Assembly (NCBI RefSeq): GCF_002944405.1
Contig: NZ_CP024309.1
Span: 62,001-126,000 of the forward strand
From: Sinorhizobium fredii
Lineage (GTDB): Bacteria; Pseudomonadota; Alphaproteobacteria; Rhizobiales; Rhizobiaceae
Direction: 5' to 3'
DNA: 64,000 bases
A model generated the notes under the pieces. That model did no database searches, was not told the origin of the DNA, and was given only the letters and a program-made list of their open reading frames with translations. The position numbers were made by a program, and so were the translations under genes. Positions 42,956 to 52,450 of the stretch are shown piece after piece (the first letter of the stretch is position 1; each line of letters opens with the position of its first letter).

Positions 42956-43403
42956 GAAATGGCCGCCTGCCTGCGAGGAACGGAGATGGTGCTGAGGACG
43001 AGGGTCTCGGGCGTCGGTTGACCAAGCTCAACGCCCGCGCTGCCGCGCGTGAGAGGAACGCGCCGACGGTACATCTCATTAAAGCGCAGTCCCTAGCGGC
43101 GGCGGTCAGACTCAGCCTCTCGATCAGCTCCGAAAGGACAACCCGGAGCAGGCGCTGTAGCAAAAAACCAGCTTTCTGGTGGCGACGAGGATCCGGCAAG
43201 CAGACCCCTGTAGGAAGTGGGATCCCTCCGCGGACGCGCAGTGCCCAGTCTCGTTCGTGCTCGGGTAGAGAGGTTCGATTGCGGTCATGCGGGACGACGA
43301 GCATCACGCTGTACTCGAGGAGGGTGACCGTCTGCCCCGCGGGAAGAAGGTGGAAGCTTCGGGGCAGGCGGCGGCGGGGCGTTTCGTGTGGCTCTTGCGT
43401 CAC
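42942..43403 (-). CDS. Small basic protein of unknown function in the biosynthetic operon
   Basis: A 153-codon frame with a GTG start overlapping the sulfotransferase stop (GTGA) and an end overlapping the condensation-protein start. I recognise no domain. It is Arg- and Leu-rich with a possible helical stretch (LLQRLLRVVLSELIERLSLT). The overlap on both sides supports a real gene, but a high-GC open frame can arise by chance, so treat it as tentative. Confidence 0.45.
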   Translation of the reverse strand: MTQEPHETPRRRLPRSFHLLPAGQTVTLLEYSVMLVVPHDRNRTSLPEHERDWALRVRGGIPLPTGVCLPDPRRHQKAGFLLQRLLRVVLSELIERLSLTAAARDCALMRCTVGAFLSRAAARALSLVNRRPRPSSSAPSPFLAGRRPFHEVH

Positions 43404-44356
43404 CCCGCGCTCCCAGGATCCGGCGTCGACAGGTCATAGCCCAGGTGTTGCAGCTCCTTCCCGGCTATCCGCTCGAACTCCTCGATTTCCGCGGGCGTGA
43501 GGTCGTGTCGGTACCGTCCCCGACGCCCGGTATCGAGCGGTTTGGCCGCGGCTTCCGCTGCGGGATGCCCCCAGGGTTTGTCGAACAGCGCGTGCTTGTG
43601 CTCCGCGTGGTGCAGGACTGCCTCGTCCCATGGCAAGCCGAGGTGTTCCAGCATCCGCTCGATGGTCTGGCGGGGGCGGGCGACCAGATCCTCATACCTG
43701 ACTTCCAGGTAACGGCCGTCAGGAGCAGTCTCGCGGGGCCGGGTGACGATCTCCAGCCAGCCGTTCGCGGCCTCCGCTATAGTCCGGTAGCCCCAGTCGG
43801 GGACGGTCTTGAGGTGTGAGGCAGCCAGGTCGCGGCCGTCGCGGATTATGTGAATGAAATGAGCTTGAGGCCAGATCGCCGCGTACGTGCCGATGTCCCG
43901 GATCCTCCGCTGAAGCTTCAGGCCCCATCGTCCGGCTCCCGTCTGTTCACGTCGCAATTCGCCAATGGAATCTATGAGCCGGCAACGGTCGTCGAGGGAA
44001 GAAAGATCGGTACCACGCTCCGCCATCAAGCCGATCACCAGGTTCCGCACGTCGTCACGATCGAGACCGAAACGCTCGCACTGCACAACAAAGTGCGCGC
44101 CGTCGAACCACTCAGGATCAACGGTCTCCTTCGTGGCACCGGCGAGTCGCGGGTCGCGGCGGTCGATCATGTCGCACGCCGCGAGAATGTGCGGGCCGAG
44201 GTTGACCGGATCAGTGAAATCGATCTCCGGACCGACGACCAAACCGGGGTACGAGTCAAGTACGATACTCAGCACAGTGGTGCCGGAGCGGTTCTCCCCG
44301 CCGAGCAGGACTGGATTGGAAGGCAGGATGAGAGGAGAAGAAACGAGACCGGACAT
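43400..44356 (-). CDS. PAPS-dependent sulfotransferase
   Basis: A 318-residue sulfotransferase. The 5'-phosphosulfate-binding loop is GGENRSGTTVLSIVLD (residues 15-30) and the 3'-phosphate motif is FIHIIRDGRDLAASHLK (about residues 165-180). Start at 44356 because CAGGAAAG is just upstream; an ATG at 44410 would need a frame through an AT-rich promoter-like stretch. It is the first gene of the seven-gene leftward operon. In rhizobia NodH sulfates Nod factor, but here the partners (TreT-like transferase, PapA-like acyltransferase) recall the Stf0/PapA steps of mycobacterial sulfolipid. Target unknown. Confidence 0.82.
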   Translation of the reverse strand: MSGLVSSPLILPSNPVLLGGENRSGTTVLSIVLDSYPGLVVGPEIDFTDPVNLGPHILAACDMIDRRDPRLAGATKETVDPEWFDGAHFVVQCERFGLDRDDVRNLVIGLMAERGTDLSSLDDRCRLIDSIGELRREQTGAGRWGLKLQRRIRDIGTYAAIWPQAHFIHIIRDGRDLAASHLKTVPDWGYRTIAEAANGWLEIVTRPRETAPDGRYLEVRYEDLVARPRQTIERMLEHLGLPWDEAVLHHAEHKHALFDKPWGHPAAEAAAKPLDTGRRGRYRHDLTPAEIEEFERIAGKELQHLGYDLSTPDPGSAG

Positions 44357-44978
44357 GACTTTCCTGAGGGGCATGTGGCGTTCGGTCAAAGCTGTACTGG
44401 CAAAAATCAATTGTTGCTATTAATACAAATGCGCCTTGTAAGTTTATTTCGAAACGTGGATAGGTTTTTCGTCAAACGTACAGCTATTGCTTCTTTGCCG
44501 ACGCAGTTGTTCGGTAGCGGCGACCGTTTAGTCGGTGAAAGATGATCGCGAATTGTTGAAAGAAGCGCACTATCGCGGCACTGTTCACTGGCGCGTTCAA
44601 CAGTGCAGCTGCACATTACTCCGGCACTGGACCTGGGCAGCTGCCAGAGCATTTCTGCTGCACACATAAACGCCGGCACCCGAACAGCACTTGGACGGGG
44701 CAGTCCAGGGTTCGGAGCCCCCGGGCGTGCAACACGGGCAGATGTATATCGGAATTGTCCGATGTACGACGATTATCGAACATGCCTCATCGCTGGTTCG
44801 CCCGGCCCCGTTGCTTTTACAAGAATTTCCTCTTTGGCACGCTTCGTGCTTCATGTTTGTGGATGTGGTCACAGGCGTGAAGCGGTCGATCTTCGATCAG
44901 GGCGTACCTCGCTGCGGCTGCTAAACAAGACAAGTCAAACCAGCTCATAGGCCGACGATCGTGCCTTTGTGGGGGCAG
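44357..44978. other. Divergent intergenic region between the sulfotransferase operon and M16 genes
   Basis: The left part (44395-44480) is AT-rich and contains CAACAATTGATTTTTGCC on the minus strand, like the 3' half of a nod box, but the 5' half is 17 bases too far away. The right part holds a NifA/sigma-54-like element (separate entry). A cysteine-rich 91-codon minus-strand frame at 44597-44872 is not accepted. Confidence 0.5.
44756..44850 (+). promoter_or_regulatory. Probable NifA/sigma-54 promoter of the M16 peptidase pair
   Basis: TGGCACG-CTTC-GTGCT (44835-44850) matches the -24 box fully and the -12 box with one mismatch at correct spacing. TGT-N10-ACG at 44756-44771 is one base from the NifA consensus and lies 64 bases upstream, the spacing seen at three other promoters in this window. 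The peptidase start is about 130 bases downstream. Confidence 0.55.
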
Positions 44979-46376
44979 ATGATGTATGCTCGAATAGATC
45001 CGCGTATCCGTGCAATCGCCCTGAGCATGGTTGTGCTGCTAGCGTTTACGACCTCGGAAGCGGCGGCTGCCGAGATCCCGCGAGGCAACCCCGAGATCGG
45101 ATATTTCGTACTGAGCAACGGCATGGAGGTGGTCGTCATACCCGATCACCGGACGCCGACGGTCACTCAGATGGTCTGGTACAAGGCCGGAAACGCCGAT
45201 GAGCCACCCGGTAAATCCGGCATCGCGCACTTCCTGGAGCATCTCATGTTCAAGGGCACGAAGAAGCATCCGGCCGGCGAGTATAACGCAAGGATCGCCG
45301 AGATCGGCGGGGAGGAGAACGCCTTCACGTCGTCCGACTACACTGCCTACTACCAGACGGTCACGTCGGAGGCGCTCGGGACGATGATGGAATTCGAAGC
45401 TGACCGGATGCGCCATCTCGAACTTACCGACGCGGTCATCGTGCCCGAACGCGATGTCATTCTCCAGGAGCGGCGCTCGCGCGTAGAGGGCGACCCGGAG
45501 GCGCTTCTCGAGGAGGAGATGCGGGCGACCCTCTATCAGAACCATCCTTACCGCATCCCGGTCATCGGCTGGATGCACGAGATGAAAGAGCTCAATCGTT
45601 CTGACGCCATAGCGTTCTACAATCGCTACTATGCCCCGAACAACGCCATACTGGTCGTGGCAGGAGACGTGGACGTCGGGGAGGTGTGGTGGCTAGCGGA
45701 CAAGACCTATGGGGCCGTGCCGCGTGGTCCGGATTTGCCGCAGCGCGTAAGGCCCCAGGAGCCGGAGCAGAACACCAAGCGAACCGTGGCGCTCACCGAC
45801 GCGCGCGTGACCGTGCCGATCGTGCGAAAAGCGTGGGTCACGCCGTCCTACAGTACGGCCGAGCCGAATGAAGCGGAAGCCCTGGAGGTTCTTTCAGAAA
45901 TTCTCGGTGGAGGATCGCGCAGCCGGATCCATCAGGAATTGGTCGTGAAACAGGCGATAGCCTCCTGGGGTGGCGCAAATTTCCATGGAAGATCGCTCGA
46001 TCCGTCCAGCTTCACGATTTATGGCTCGCCGCGTGGCGCGGCGACAATCGAGGCGGTGGAACGCGCGCTCGACGCTGAAGTCCGCAAAATCATCGAGACC
46101 GGTGTTCCAGATGTCGAGCTGGAGAGGGCCAAAAACCGCTTGGTGCGCACGATGGTCTTCGCACGCGACAGCCAGGCGGGAATGGCCAACATCTACGGGA
46201 AGGCGCTTGTGACCGGCAGCACGGTCTACGACTTGGAGGTATGGCCGTTGAGGGTTCGCGCGGTGACCGCGGCGGAGGTGCAGGCGGTCGCGAGGAAATA
46301 CCTTAATTCCGACCGTTCGGTGGCAGGATACCTGCTGCCGCGCGGGTGCGCGGTCTCAGGAGATAAGATCCGATGA
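44979..46376 (+). CDS. M16 zinc metallopeptidase, active subunit
   Basis: A 465-residue secreted pitrilysin-family peptidase. A signal peptide ([20 protein letters not shown]) is followed by the inverted zinc motif HFLEH (residues 84-88) in [20 protein letters not shown], with the downstream glutamate about 75 residues later. GGGGG lies before the tandem ATGs at 44979. M16 enzymes degrade or trim small peptides in the periplasm. The next gene, overlapping by four bases, encodes the non-catalytic partner, as in two-subunit M16B proteases. A NifA-like promoter suggests nodule expression. Confidence 0.88.
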   Translation: MMYARIDPRIRAIALSMVVLLAFTTSEAAAAEIPRGNPEIGYFVLSNGMEVVVIPDHRTPTVTQMVWYKAGNADEPPGKSGIAHFLEHLMFKGTKKHPAGEYNARIAEIGGEENAFTSSDYTAYYQTVTSEALGTMMEFEADRMRHLELTDAVIVPERDVILQERRSRVEGDPEALLEEEMRATLYQNHPYRIPVIGWMHEMKELNRSDAIAFYNRYYAPNNAILVVAGDVDVGEVWWLADKTYGAVPRGPDLPQRVRPQEPEQNTKRTVALTDARVTVPIVRKAWVTPSYSTAEPNEAEALEVLSEILGGGSRSRIHQELVVKQAIASWGGANFHGRSLDPSSFTIYGSPRGAATIEAVERALDAEVRKIIETGVPDVELERAKNRLVRTMVFARDSQAGMANIYGKALVTGSTVYDLEVWPLRVRAVTAAEVQAVARKYLNSDRSVAGYLLPRGCAVSGDKIR

Positions 46377-47716
46377 CATGGTGCAACCGACTGCCGATCA
46401 GAGCCGCCAGACCACTGCTGATCGTGTTTGTATTGCTGGGTCTTGCCGCCACGTCGGCCAGGCCGGCCATCTCCATACAGGAAGTCGAGACATCGAGTGG
46501 GATCAAGGCTTGGCTGGTGGAAGACTATTCGGTACCGATCGTCACGATTCGGTTCGCGTTCCGGGGCGGCACCACGCAGGATCCTTCCGGGAGGGAAGGC
46601 CTAGCCAATCTCATGACCGACTTGATCGAGGAAGGGGCCGGCGACCTTGACAGCGAAGCCTTCCAGGAGCGGCTCGACGATGCCGGCGCCGAGATGCGGT
46701 TCGGGGCCGGGCGAGATTCGGTCTACGGTTCCATGCGAGTGCTCGCCGATCAGAAGGATAAGGCGTTCGATCTTCTCCGCCTGGCCATCGAGCAGCCGCG
46801 CTTCGACGAGGCGTCGGTGGATCGCATTCGCGCCCAGATCGTCTCGGGCATTATCGCTGAGGCCAAGGATCCGGAGACGGCCGCAGAGGTCGCATGGAGG
46901 AAGGCGCTTTATGGGGATCATCCTTATTCCCGGAGCGCCGAAGGGACGGAGCAGACCCTTGCCATTGCCACAACCACCGATCTGAAGGCGCTCCATAAGC
47001 GGCTTTTCGCAAGGGGCAAGCTTGCCATAGCCGTAGCGGGAGCGATCGACGGCGGTGCACTCAAGCACGATCTGGATCGGATATTCGGCGGCTTGCCTGC
47101 CGAACCCTGCTTGCTGCCGGTTGCGGACACCGCCCCTAGGCTGGCGCAGGAAATTCGCATCCCGTATGACTTACCGCAGACTGGTCTGCGCCTCGCCTAT
47201 CCGGGAGTTAGCCACAAAGACCCGCAGTTCTTTGCAGCCTATCTGATGAATGACATTCTCGGGGAGGGAGCGTTCACGTCCAGGCTCTGGAACGAGGTGC
47301 GCGAGAAGCGAGGGCTCGCTTACCACATCGGATCTGCCCTCGTGAACAACGACCATGCCGAGGCGCTCGTTATTGGCACTGAGACCCGCCCTGACCGGGC
47401 CGCAAAGACACTCTCTCTCATTCGCTCCGAGGTGCGGCGGATTGCGGAGGAGGGCGTCAGCAAGGAGGAGCTCGAAGCGGCGAAGAAAAAGATGATCGGC
47501 AGTTACGCGATCGACCATCTCAACTCCTCCGGCGCGATCGTCGACACTCTGGTAAGAATCCAAATGGAAGATCTCGGCATCGACCATATCGAGCGGCGGA
47601 AACAGCTGATCCAGGCCGTGACCGTCGAGGACGTCCGGTCGGCCGCAAAACGGCTTCTCTCCGCCGACCCCGCCGTAATGATTGTCGGACCGCCCCTTGA
47701 GAATAGGAAAGGATAA
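46373..47716 (+). CDS. M16 family protein, non-catalytic partner subunit
   Basis: A 447-residue paralogue of the preceding peptidase with its own signal segment ([20 protein letters not shown]). At the zinc-motif position it reads [15 protein letters not shown] instead of HxxEH, so it cannot hold the metal; the C-terminal [15 protein letters not shown] keeps the Arg/Tyr region that helps bind substrate. This is the usual division of labour in heterodimeric M16B proteases. It starts by ATGA overlap with the active subunit, so the two are translated together. Confidence 0.87.
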   Translation: MTWCNRLPIRAARPLLIVFVLLGLAATSARPAISIQEVETSSGIKAWLVEDYSVPIVTIRFAFRGGTTQDPSGREGLANLMTDLIEEGAGDLDSEAFQERLDDAGAEMRFGAGRDSVYGSMRVLADQKDKAFDLLRLAIEQPRFDEASVDRIRAQIVSGIIAEAKDPETAAEVAWRKALYGDHPYSRSAEGTEQTLAIATTTDLKALHKRLFARGKLAIAVAGAIDGGALKHDLDRIFGGLPAEPCLLPVADTAPRLAQEIRIPYDLPQTGLRLAYPGVSHKDPQFFAAYLMNDILGEGAFTSRLWNEVREKRGLAYHIGSALVNNDHAEALVIGTETRPDRAAKTLSLIRSEVRRIAEEGVSKEELEAAKKKMIGSYAIDHLNSSGAIVDTLVRIQMEDLGIDHIERRKQLIQAVTVEDVRSAAKRLLSADPAVMIVGPPLENRKG

Positions 47717-47964
47717 GACCGGTCGGCGGCGGACGAGCCATCTTCCCCACCGCCCTGAACCGGCTGTTGCAGGGCAGGCGTTCTCTGGCTGATCCGGTGG
47801 CGCTCGATCCTTTCCACAGATGCGACAAGTAATCCACCTGCTCAGATTGTTGATGCGTTCACCCGCGACATTCGCCTGTCTGGAGCGAGGTCAGCCAAGG
47901 CTTTTCGACCCCGTGGCGACGACATCAGGTGAAGATCTTGCGCGCCGCCATCCTGAAGTGGAGA

Positions 47965-49188
47965 TCAGGCGAAGCCTATCAGCACGCCGCCGATGGCTGA
48001 GACGACCACCACGATCCACGGCGGGGACTTCCAGGACATGAGAAGGACAACGCAAATCAGGGCGAGCGCAAACTCGTGCGGGCCAACGATCGCGCTGGTC
48101 CAGACGGGCTGGTAGAGCGCGGCTCCTAGGACGCCCACCACCGCCGCGTTGGCTCCGCGCATCAGCGCCTGCGCCGCAGGCCTCGTGCGAAATGCATCCC
48201 AGAACGGAATGGTGCCGATCAGCAGCAGAAAGCCGGGCAGGAAAATCGCGATAACCGCGACGGCGGCTCCGATCAGGCCGTTGGGCTCGGGGCCAAGCGC
48301 CGCTCCGAGGTAGGCGGCGAAGGTGAACAGCGGCCCCGGCACCGCCTGGGCCGCGCCGTATCCAGCGAGGAAATGATCGGCCATCACCCAGCCGGGCTGG
48401 ACGACCTCCGCCTGCAGGAGCGGCAGGACGACGTGCCCTCCGCCGAAGACAAGCGAGCCGGCGCGGTAGAAGGCGTCGAAGACCGCCAAGCCTTGCGACG
48501 AAGTTATCGCGGCCGCAATCGGCAAGCCGAAGAGCAGGCCGAAGAACAGGACGAGCGCGATCCCGCCGACGGAATTCGATACTGGAAAGCTGACATGGCC
48601 GGTGATTGCCTCGCCCTTCCTCCGGCATAACAACAGCCCTGCGAGACCGCCGACAACAATGGCCGCGAGCTGACCGACGGAGCCGGAAACGAGAACGACG
48701 ATCAGCACGGCGGCGAGCGCGATGCTCGCGCGTTCCCTGTCCGGGCACAGGTTCCTGGCCATGCCCCATACTGCCTGCGCGACAATGGCGACGGCGACAA
48801 CCTTCAGCCCGTGGATGACGCCGGATCCGATAGGCGCGCCAAAGGAGGCCGCCCCGAACGCGAAGAGGACAAGCAGGATCGCCGAAGGCAGCGTGACGGC
48901 GGCCCAGGCCGCCGCTGCTCCCAGCGGGCCGGCGCGAAGGAGGCCAAGCGCGAATCCTGTCTGGCTGGAGGCGGGGCCGGGGAGAAACTGGCACAGCGCC
49001 ACGAGGTCCGCGTACCCCCTTTCGTCAATCCAGCGCCGCCGGACGACCAGTTCGTCACGAAAGTAGCCGAGGTGCGCGATCGGACCGCCAAAGGAGGTCA
49101 GTCCGAGCTTCAGAAAGGTCGCGAAGACCTCGCCGGCGCTGCCCCGGTGATCCGTACGTTGGGCCGCCTTGGTAACAGTGTCATCCAT
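47965..49188 (-). CDS. chrA: Chromate transporter ChrA
   Basis: A 407-residue bidomain CHR membrane protein. Each half has the family signature: LGLTSFGGPIAHLGYFRDEL and GPASSQTGFALGLLRAGPLG in the first, GSLVFGGGHVVLPLLQAEVV and QAVPGPLFTFAAYLGA in the second, within about ten hydrophobic segments. ChrA exports chromate and gives resistance, possibly in exchange for sulfate. It is single, without chrB, and convergent with the M16 genes. A 144-base gap separates it from the hemN-like gene on the same strand. Confidence 0.9.
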   Translation of the reverse strand: MDDTVTKAAQRTDHRGSAGEVFATFLKLGLTSFGGPIAHLGYFRDELVVRRRWIDERGYADLVALCQFLPGPASSQTGFALGLLRAGPLGAAAAWAAVTLPSAILLVLFAFGAASFGAPIGSGVIHGLKVVAVAIVAQAVWGMARNLCPDRERASIALAAVLIVVLVSGSVGQLAAIVVGGLAGLLLCRRKGEAITGHVSFPVSNSVGGIALVLFFGLLFGLPIAAAITSSQGLAVFDAFYRAGSLVFGGGHVVLPLLQAEVVQPGWVMADHFLAGYGAAQAVPGPLFTFAAYLGAALGPEPNGLIGAAVAVIAIFLPGFLLLIGTIPFWDAFRTRPAAQALMRGANAAVVGVLGAALYQPVWTSAIVGPHEFALALICVVLLMSWKSPPWIVVVVSAIGGVLIGFA

Positions 49189-49332
49189 GGACCGTCATCT
49201 CTCGTGAATTTCCGCTTCCGTCTATCGCAGCCGGCTAGGCAGCTAAGCCAAAGGCCTTCTTTATCCTTGAAATGCAAAACTCTGAAGAAGGAGCAAGTGT
49301 ATAGCTCATCAGCACGACGCGGCCGCACGGCG

Positions 49333-50778
49333 CTAGTACGGGGAGCGGTCGAGATAAGCGTCGAATGCGGCAGCGACAGATCTAAGCACAAAGCCATGCT
49401 CCTGCCGCACGCTGACGAAACCATTGTCAATATCTACGATCCCGTCCTCGGCCAACCGAGACAGGCGCTCAGCTCGATCCAGAAGGGGGACCGGATCAAA
49501 TCCGTGAGCTGCGCAGACTGCGGGCACGTCCACCTCCAAATTGCACATGAGCCGTTCGATGATATCGGCTCGCACGCGATCTTCGACGCTGAGACTGCAG
49601 CCACGCGCTGTCGCCAAGTGGCCAGCTGCGATGCGCCGGCTATACGAACTCTGTGCGATCTCGTTCTGGACATATCCCTGGCCGAGACGACCAATAGCCG
49701 ACGGGCCGAAGCCGATCACGGCTTGGCATGTGTCGGCCGAGTAGCCTAAGGAATTGCGCCGCAGACGACCGGCGCTCCGTGCGAGCGCGAGCTCGTCGTC
49801 CGGAAAGGCGAAATGGTCGAGCCCGATCTGGCGATACCCCGCGGCAATCAGCGTATCGGCAATGGCTGCTGCCTGTTCAGCGCGAGCAGCAACGTCGGGC
49901 AGTGCTGCCTCAGGGATCAGGCGCTGATTCTTTCTATAAGAAGGAACGTGCGCGTAGCCGAACACGGCAAGCCGGTCGGGGCGCATGGCAGCCGCTGTCG
50001 TTGCGCTCTGGACACAGGACTGCACTGTTTGATGCGGGAGACCGTACATGAGGTCGAAATTGATGCGGCTTACTTTATGCCGGCGCAAGTTTTGGACGGC
50101 AGCCGCTACTATTGCCTCACATTGGACCCGATTGATCTTTGTTTGGACAGTCAGATCGAAGCTCTGCACGCCGAGGCTCGCGCGGGTCACCTCGGCAACT
50201 TCCAAGGTTTCGGCCATTTTCGGCGTGAAAGTGCGAGGGTCGATCTCGACAGCAACGGTAGCCGCTTTCTTAAAGGCGAAGCGGCGGCGCAGAATCTGCA
50301 TTAGGGCGAGAAACTCAGCGGGCGGCATGATGGTTGGCGTTCCACCGCCGAAATGAACGTCGCTTACCGGCAGCCCCTGCGGCGCTTGCTCCGCAACCAA
50401 ACGGATTTCCTCACCTAACACCGAAAGGTACTCGACGATCGAGGCCTCCCTACGAGTGATCCTGGTAGGAAAGCCGCAATACCAGCACATTGTCCGACAG
50501 AACGGAATGTGGAGATAGAGCGACACGGCCTCGTCGGCTGGCAGCCCCTTCAGCCATTTCGCGCAAGCGTCGGCGCCAACCGCCGGGGTAAACTCCGAGA
50601 CTGTCGGATAGATCGTGTACCAGGGCAGGCGCGCATCATAATGCTTTGCGTGAAGGGAAGTCGTCGGCGCGATGGTTTGTTTCGAGTCGGACCGCGAGGA
50701 TGTCCAGGTCCCAGGCGTCCTCTTCCGTTGGATCGAATGCGATCCCGTCGTCCGGACGCTTTTATCAAGATCAGCCAT
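49333..50778 (-). CDS. hemN: Oxygen-independent coproporphyrinogen III oxidase-like radical SAM protein
   Basis: A radical SAM enzyme of about 481 residues. The 4Fe-4S site is CRTMCWYC (C-x3-C-x2-C) after LYLHIPF, preceded by the HemN-typical PWYTIYPTVSEF; the GGGTPT and NFDLMYGLP segments follow, and the C-terminal HemN domain (NSLGYSADTCQAVIGFGPSA) is present. It decarboxylates coproporphyrinogen III anaerobically in heme synthesis. The site reads CGFPT where classical HemN has CGCNK, so assignment to HemN rather than a close relative is not certain. The start is uncertain: Met codons at 50793 and upstream (TTG 50826) are in frame. Confidence 0.8.
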   Translation of the reverse strand: MADLDKSVRTTGSHSIQRKRTPGTWTSSRSDSKQTIAPTTSLHAKHYDARLPWYTIYPTVSEFTPAVGADACAKWLKGLPADEAVSLYLHIPFCRTMCWYCGFPTRITRREASIVEYLSVLGEEIRLVAEQAPQGLPVSDVHFGGGTPTIMPPAEFLALMQILRRRFAFKKAATVAVEIDPRTFTPKMAETLEVAEVTRASLGVQSFDLTVQTKINRVQCEAIVAAAVQNLRRHKVSRINFDLMYGLPHQTVQSCVQSATTAAAMRPDRLAVFGYAHVPSYRKNQRLIPEAALPDVAARAEQAAAIADTLIAAGYRQIGLDHFAFPDDELALARSAGRLRRNSLGYSADTCQAVIGFGPSAIGRLGQGYVQNEIAQSSYSRRIAAGHLATARGCSLSVEDRVRADIIERLMCNLEVDVPAVCAAHGFDPVPLLDRAERLSRLAEDGIVDIDNGFVSVRQEHGFVLRSVAAAFDAYLDRSPY

Positions 50779-50938
50779 CACGGTTCCCGCCATCCGAATG
50801 CCAGTCGGCAGTGCCCGCCGCATCAATACGGGCTTTCAAAACTCATGCCGACTCCGTGCTGCATCGGAAGAGATAGATTTTCCGTAGACTTCTCGGGTGA
50901 GCAATCTTCGACTGAATAAAAACCACGAAACAAACTCT

Positions 50939-51275
50939 TGTCGCGCATTCGACAAACACGGCAGTATCGTGCGCAATCGCCTTCGCCTTGCGTGAGAGGC
51001 GACTATCCCTCGACAGTGGGCATACACAGCCGATGGGTAATGGTTGGGCGGAAAGCATAATTTCCGGTTCGCTCGGAACAATGTTGAGGAAGATCGCTCG
51101 AAGGGACGAAGACGCGCCCACTTTGATAGATTACTCAATCGATGCTCCGCCATTCTCTCGCAGTCGATTGAGGACGATGATCACCCATCGTTGGCACGCC
51201 ACCCCTTCGTTTCTCCTCTGAACAATGACCTAACGAAGAGGTGGCCGGCCAACGTGAACTGGTCCGCTTCTTGCA
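50939..51275 (+). promoter_or_regulatory. hupS regulatory region: NifA site and sigma-54 promoter
   Basis: TTGTCG-N6-CGACAA at 50938-50955 is a perfect dyad containing TGT-N10-ACA (50939-50954). TGGTCCG-CTTC-TTGCA (51260-51275) has correct spacing and a perfect -12 box, putting the transcription start about 55-60 bases before hupS. The distance between the two (306 bases) is longer than at the other promoters. NifA control of hupSL is established in Rhizobium leguminosarum. 50779-51343 holds no other gene. Confidence 0.7.
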
Positions 51276-51343
51276 CGATGCCCCTTATGACAAGCCGGTT
51301 GCCGATCCGCACGTGGTTCAGGACGGATTGCTCGAGGTGCACG

Positions 51344-52450
51344 ATGGCAACTGCTGAGACATTCTACGATGTCATTCGCCGCCAGGGAATCACCCGGCGC
51401 AGCTTCACTAAGTTCTGCAGTCTGACGGCCGCGAGCCTTGGCTTCGGTCCGGGGGCGGCGAGCGCCATGGCCGAGGCGCTTCAGACCAGGGAACGTGTGC
51501 CTGTCATCTGGATGCATGGGCTCGAATGCACCTGCTGTTCGGAGAGCTTCATCCGTTCGGCCCATCCTTTGGTAAAGGATGTGGTGCTGTCGATGATCTC
51601 GCTCGACTACGATGAAATGATTATGGCCGCTGCCGGCCATCAGGCCGAAGCCATTCTCGGGGAAACCAGGGCGAAATATAAGGGCAAGTACATCCTGGCC
51701 GTCGAGGGCAATCCGCCGCTCAACGAGAACGGCATGTACTGCATCGCCGGTGGCCGGCCTTTCGTCGAGAAGCTGAGGTGGATGGCAGAGGATGCGATGG
51801 CGGTCATCGCGTGGGGCACCTGTGCCGCCTCCGGCTGCGTACAGGCAGCTAAGCCGAACCCGACCCGGGCAACGCCGGTTGACAAGGTGATCCACGGCAA
51901 GCCGATCATCAAAGTTCCGGGCTGTCCCCCGATTGCCGAGGTGATGACCGGCGTGCTCACCTTCATCATCACTTTCGACAAGCTGCCCGAGCTCGACCGT
52001 CAGGGGCGGCCGAAGATGTTCTATTCGCAGCGCGTTCACGACAAGTGTTATCGCCGCCCGCATTTCGACGCCGGCCAGTTCGTGGAGGAATGGGACGACG
52101 AGGGCGCGCGCAAGGGCTACTGTCTCTACAAGACCGGCTGCAAGGGCCCGACGACCTACAACGCCTGTTCCACAGTCCGTTGGAACGGGGGCGTTTCATT
52201 CCCGATCCAGTCCGGCCATGGGTGCATCGGCTGCTCCGAAGAAGGCTTCTGGGATCAGGGCAGCTTCTATGACCGGCTGACCAACGTCGAACAGTTCGGC
52301 ATCGAGGCCAATGCCGACAAGATCGGCTTGACCGCGGCTGGTGTCGTTGGTGGCGCGATCACCGCGCATGCCGCTGCGACCGTCATCAAGCGCGTAACCA
52401 CGAAGCGCGAAAAGACCGAAGCACAGCATGGCCAGGAAACACCGCGATGA
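51344..52450 (+). CDS. hupS: Uptake [NiFe]-hydrogenase small subunit HupS
   Basis: A 368-residue subunit carrying the electron-transfer Fe-S clusters. The Tat signal contains [17 protein letters not shown]; the proximal cluster ligands begin in ECTCCSES; later cysteines occur in [13 protein letters not shown] and the distal set CYRRPHF and [11 protein letters not shown]; the C-terminus has a membrane anchor region ([14 protein letters not shown]). The ATG at 51344 has GAGGTG before it and gives the [15 protein letters not shown] start of known rhizobial HupS. With HupL it oxidises the hydrogen released by nitrogenase on the periplasmic face of the membrane. Confidence 0.97.
   Translation: MATAETFYDVIRRQGITRRSFTKFCSLTAASLGFGPGAASAMAEALQTRERVPVIWMHGLECTCCSESFIRSAHPLVKDVVLSMISLDYDEMIMAAAGHQAEAILGETRAKYKGKYILAVEGNPPLNENGMYCIAGGRPFVEKLRWMAEDAMAVIAWGTCAASGCVQAAKPNPTRATPVDKVIHGKPIIKVPGCPPIAEVMTGVLTFIITFDKLPELDRQGRPKMFYSQRVHDKCYRRPHFDAGQFVEEWDDEGARKGYCLYKTGCKGPTTYNACSTVRWNGGVSFPIQSGHGCIGCSEEGFWDQGSFYDRLTNVEQFGIEANADKIGLTAAGVVGGAITAHAAATVIKRVTTKREKTEAQHGQETPR

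Noticed and set aside
44395..44466. Nod-box-like sequence on the minus strand
   Set aside because: The AACAATTGATTTTTGCC half is suggestive, but ATCCAC lies 17 bases too far away and the ATC-N9-GAT half-sites are absent.
44597..44872. Cysteine-rich 91-codon minus-strand frame upstream of the sulfotransferase
   Set aside because: No ribosome binding site or signal peptide, and it is antisense to a likely NifA/sigma-54 promoter; probably chance.
51192..51207. TGGCACG sequence upstream of hupS
   Set aside because: The -12 position reads CCCTT rather than TTGCA; the element at 51260-51275 is better.
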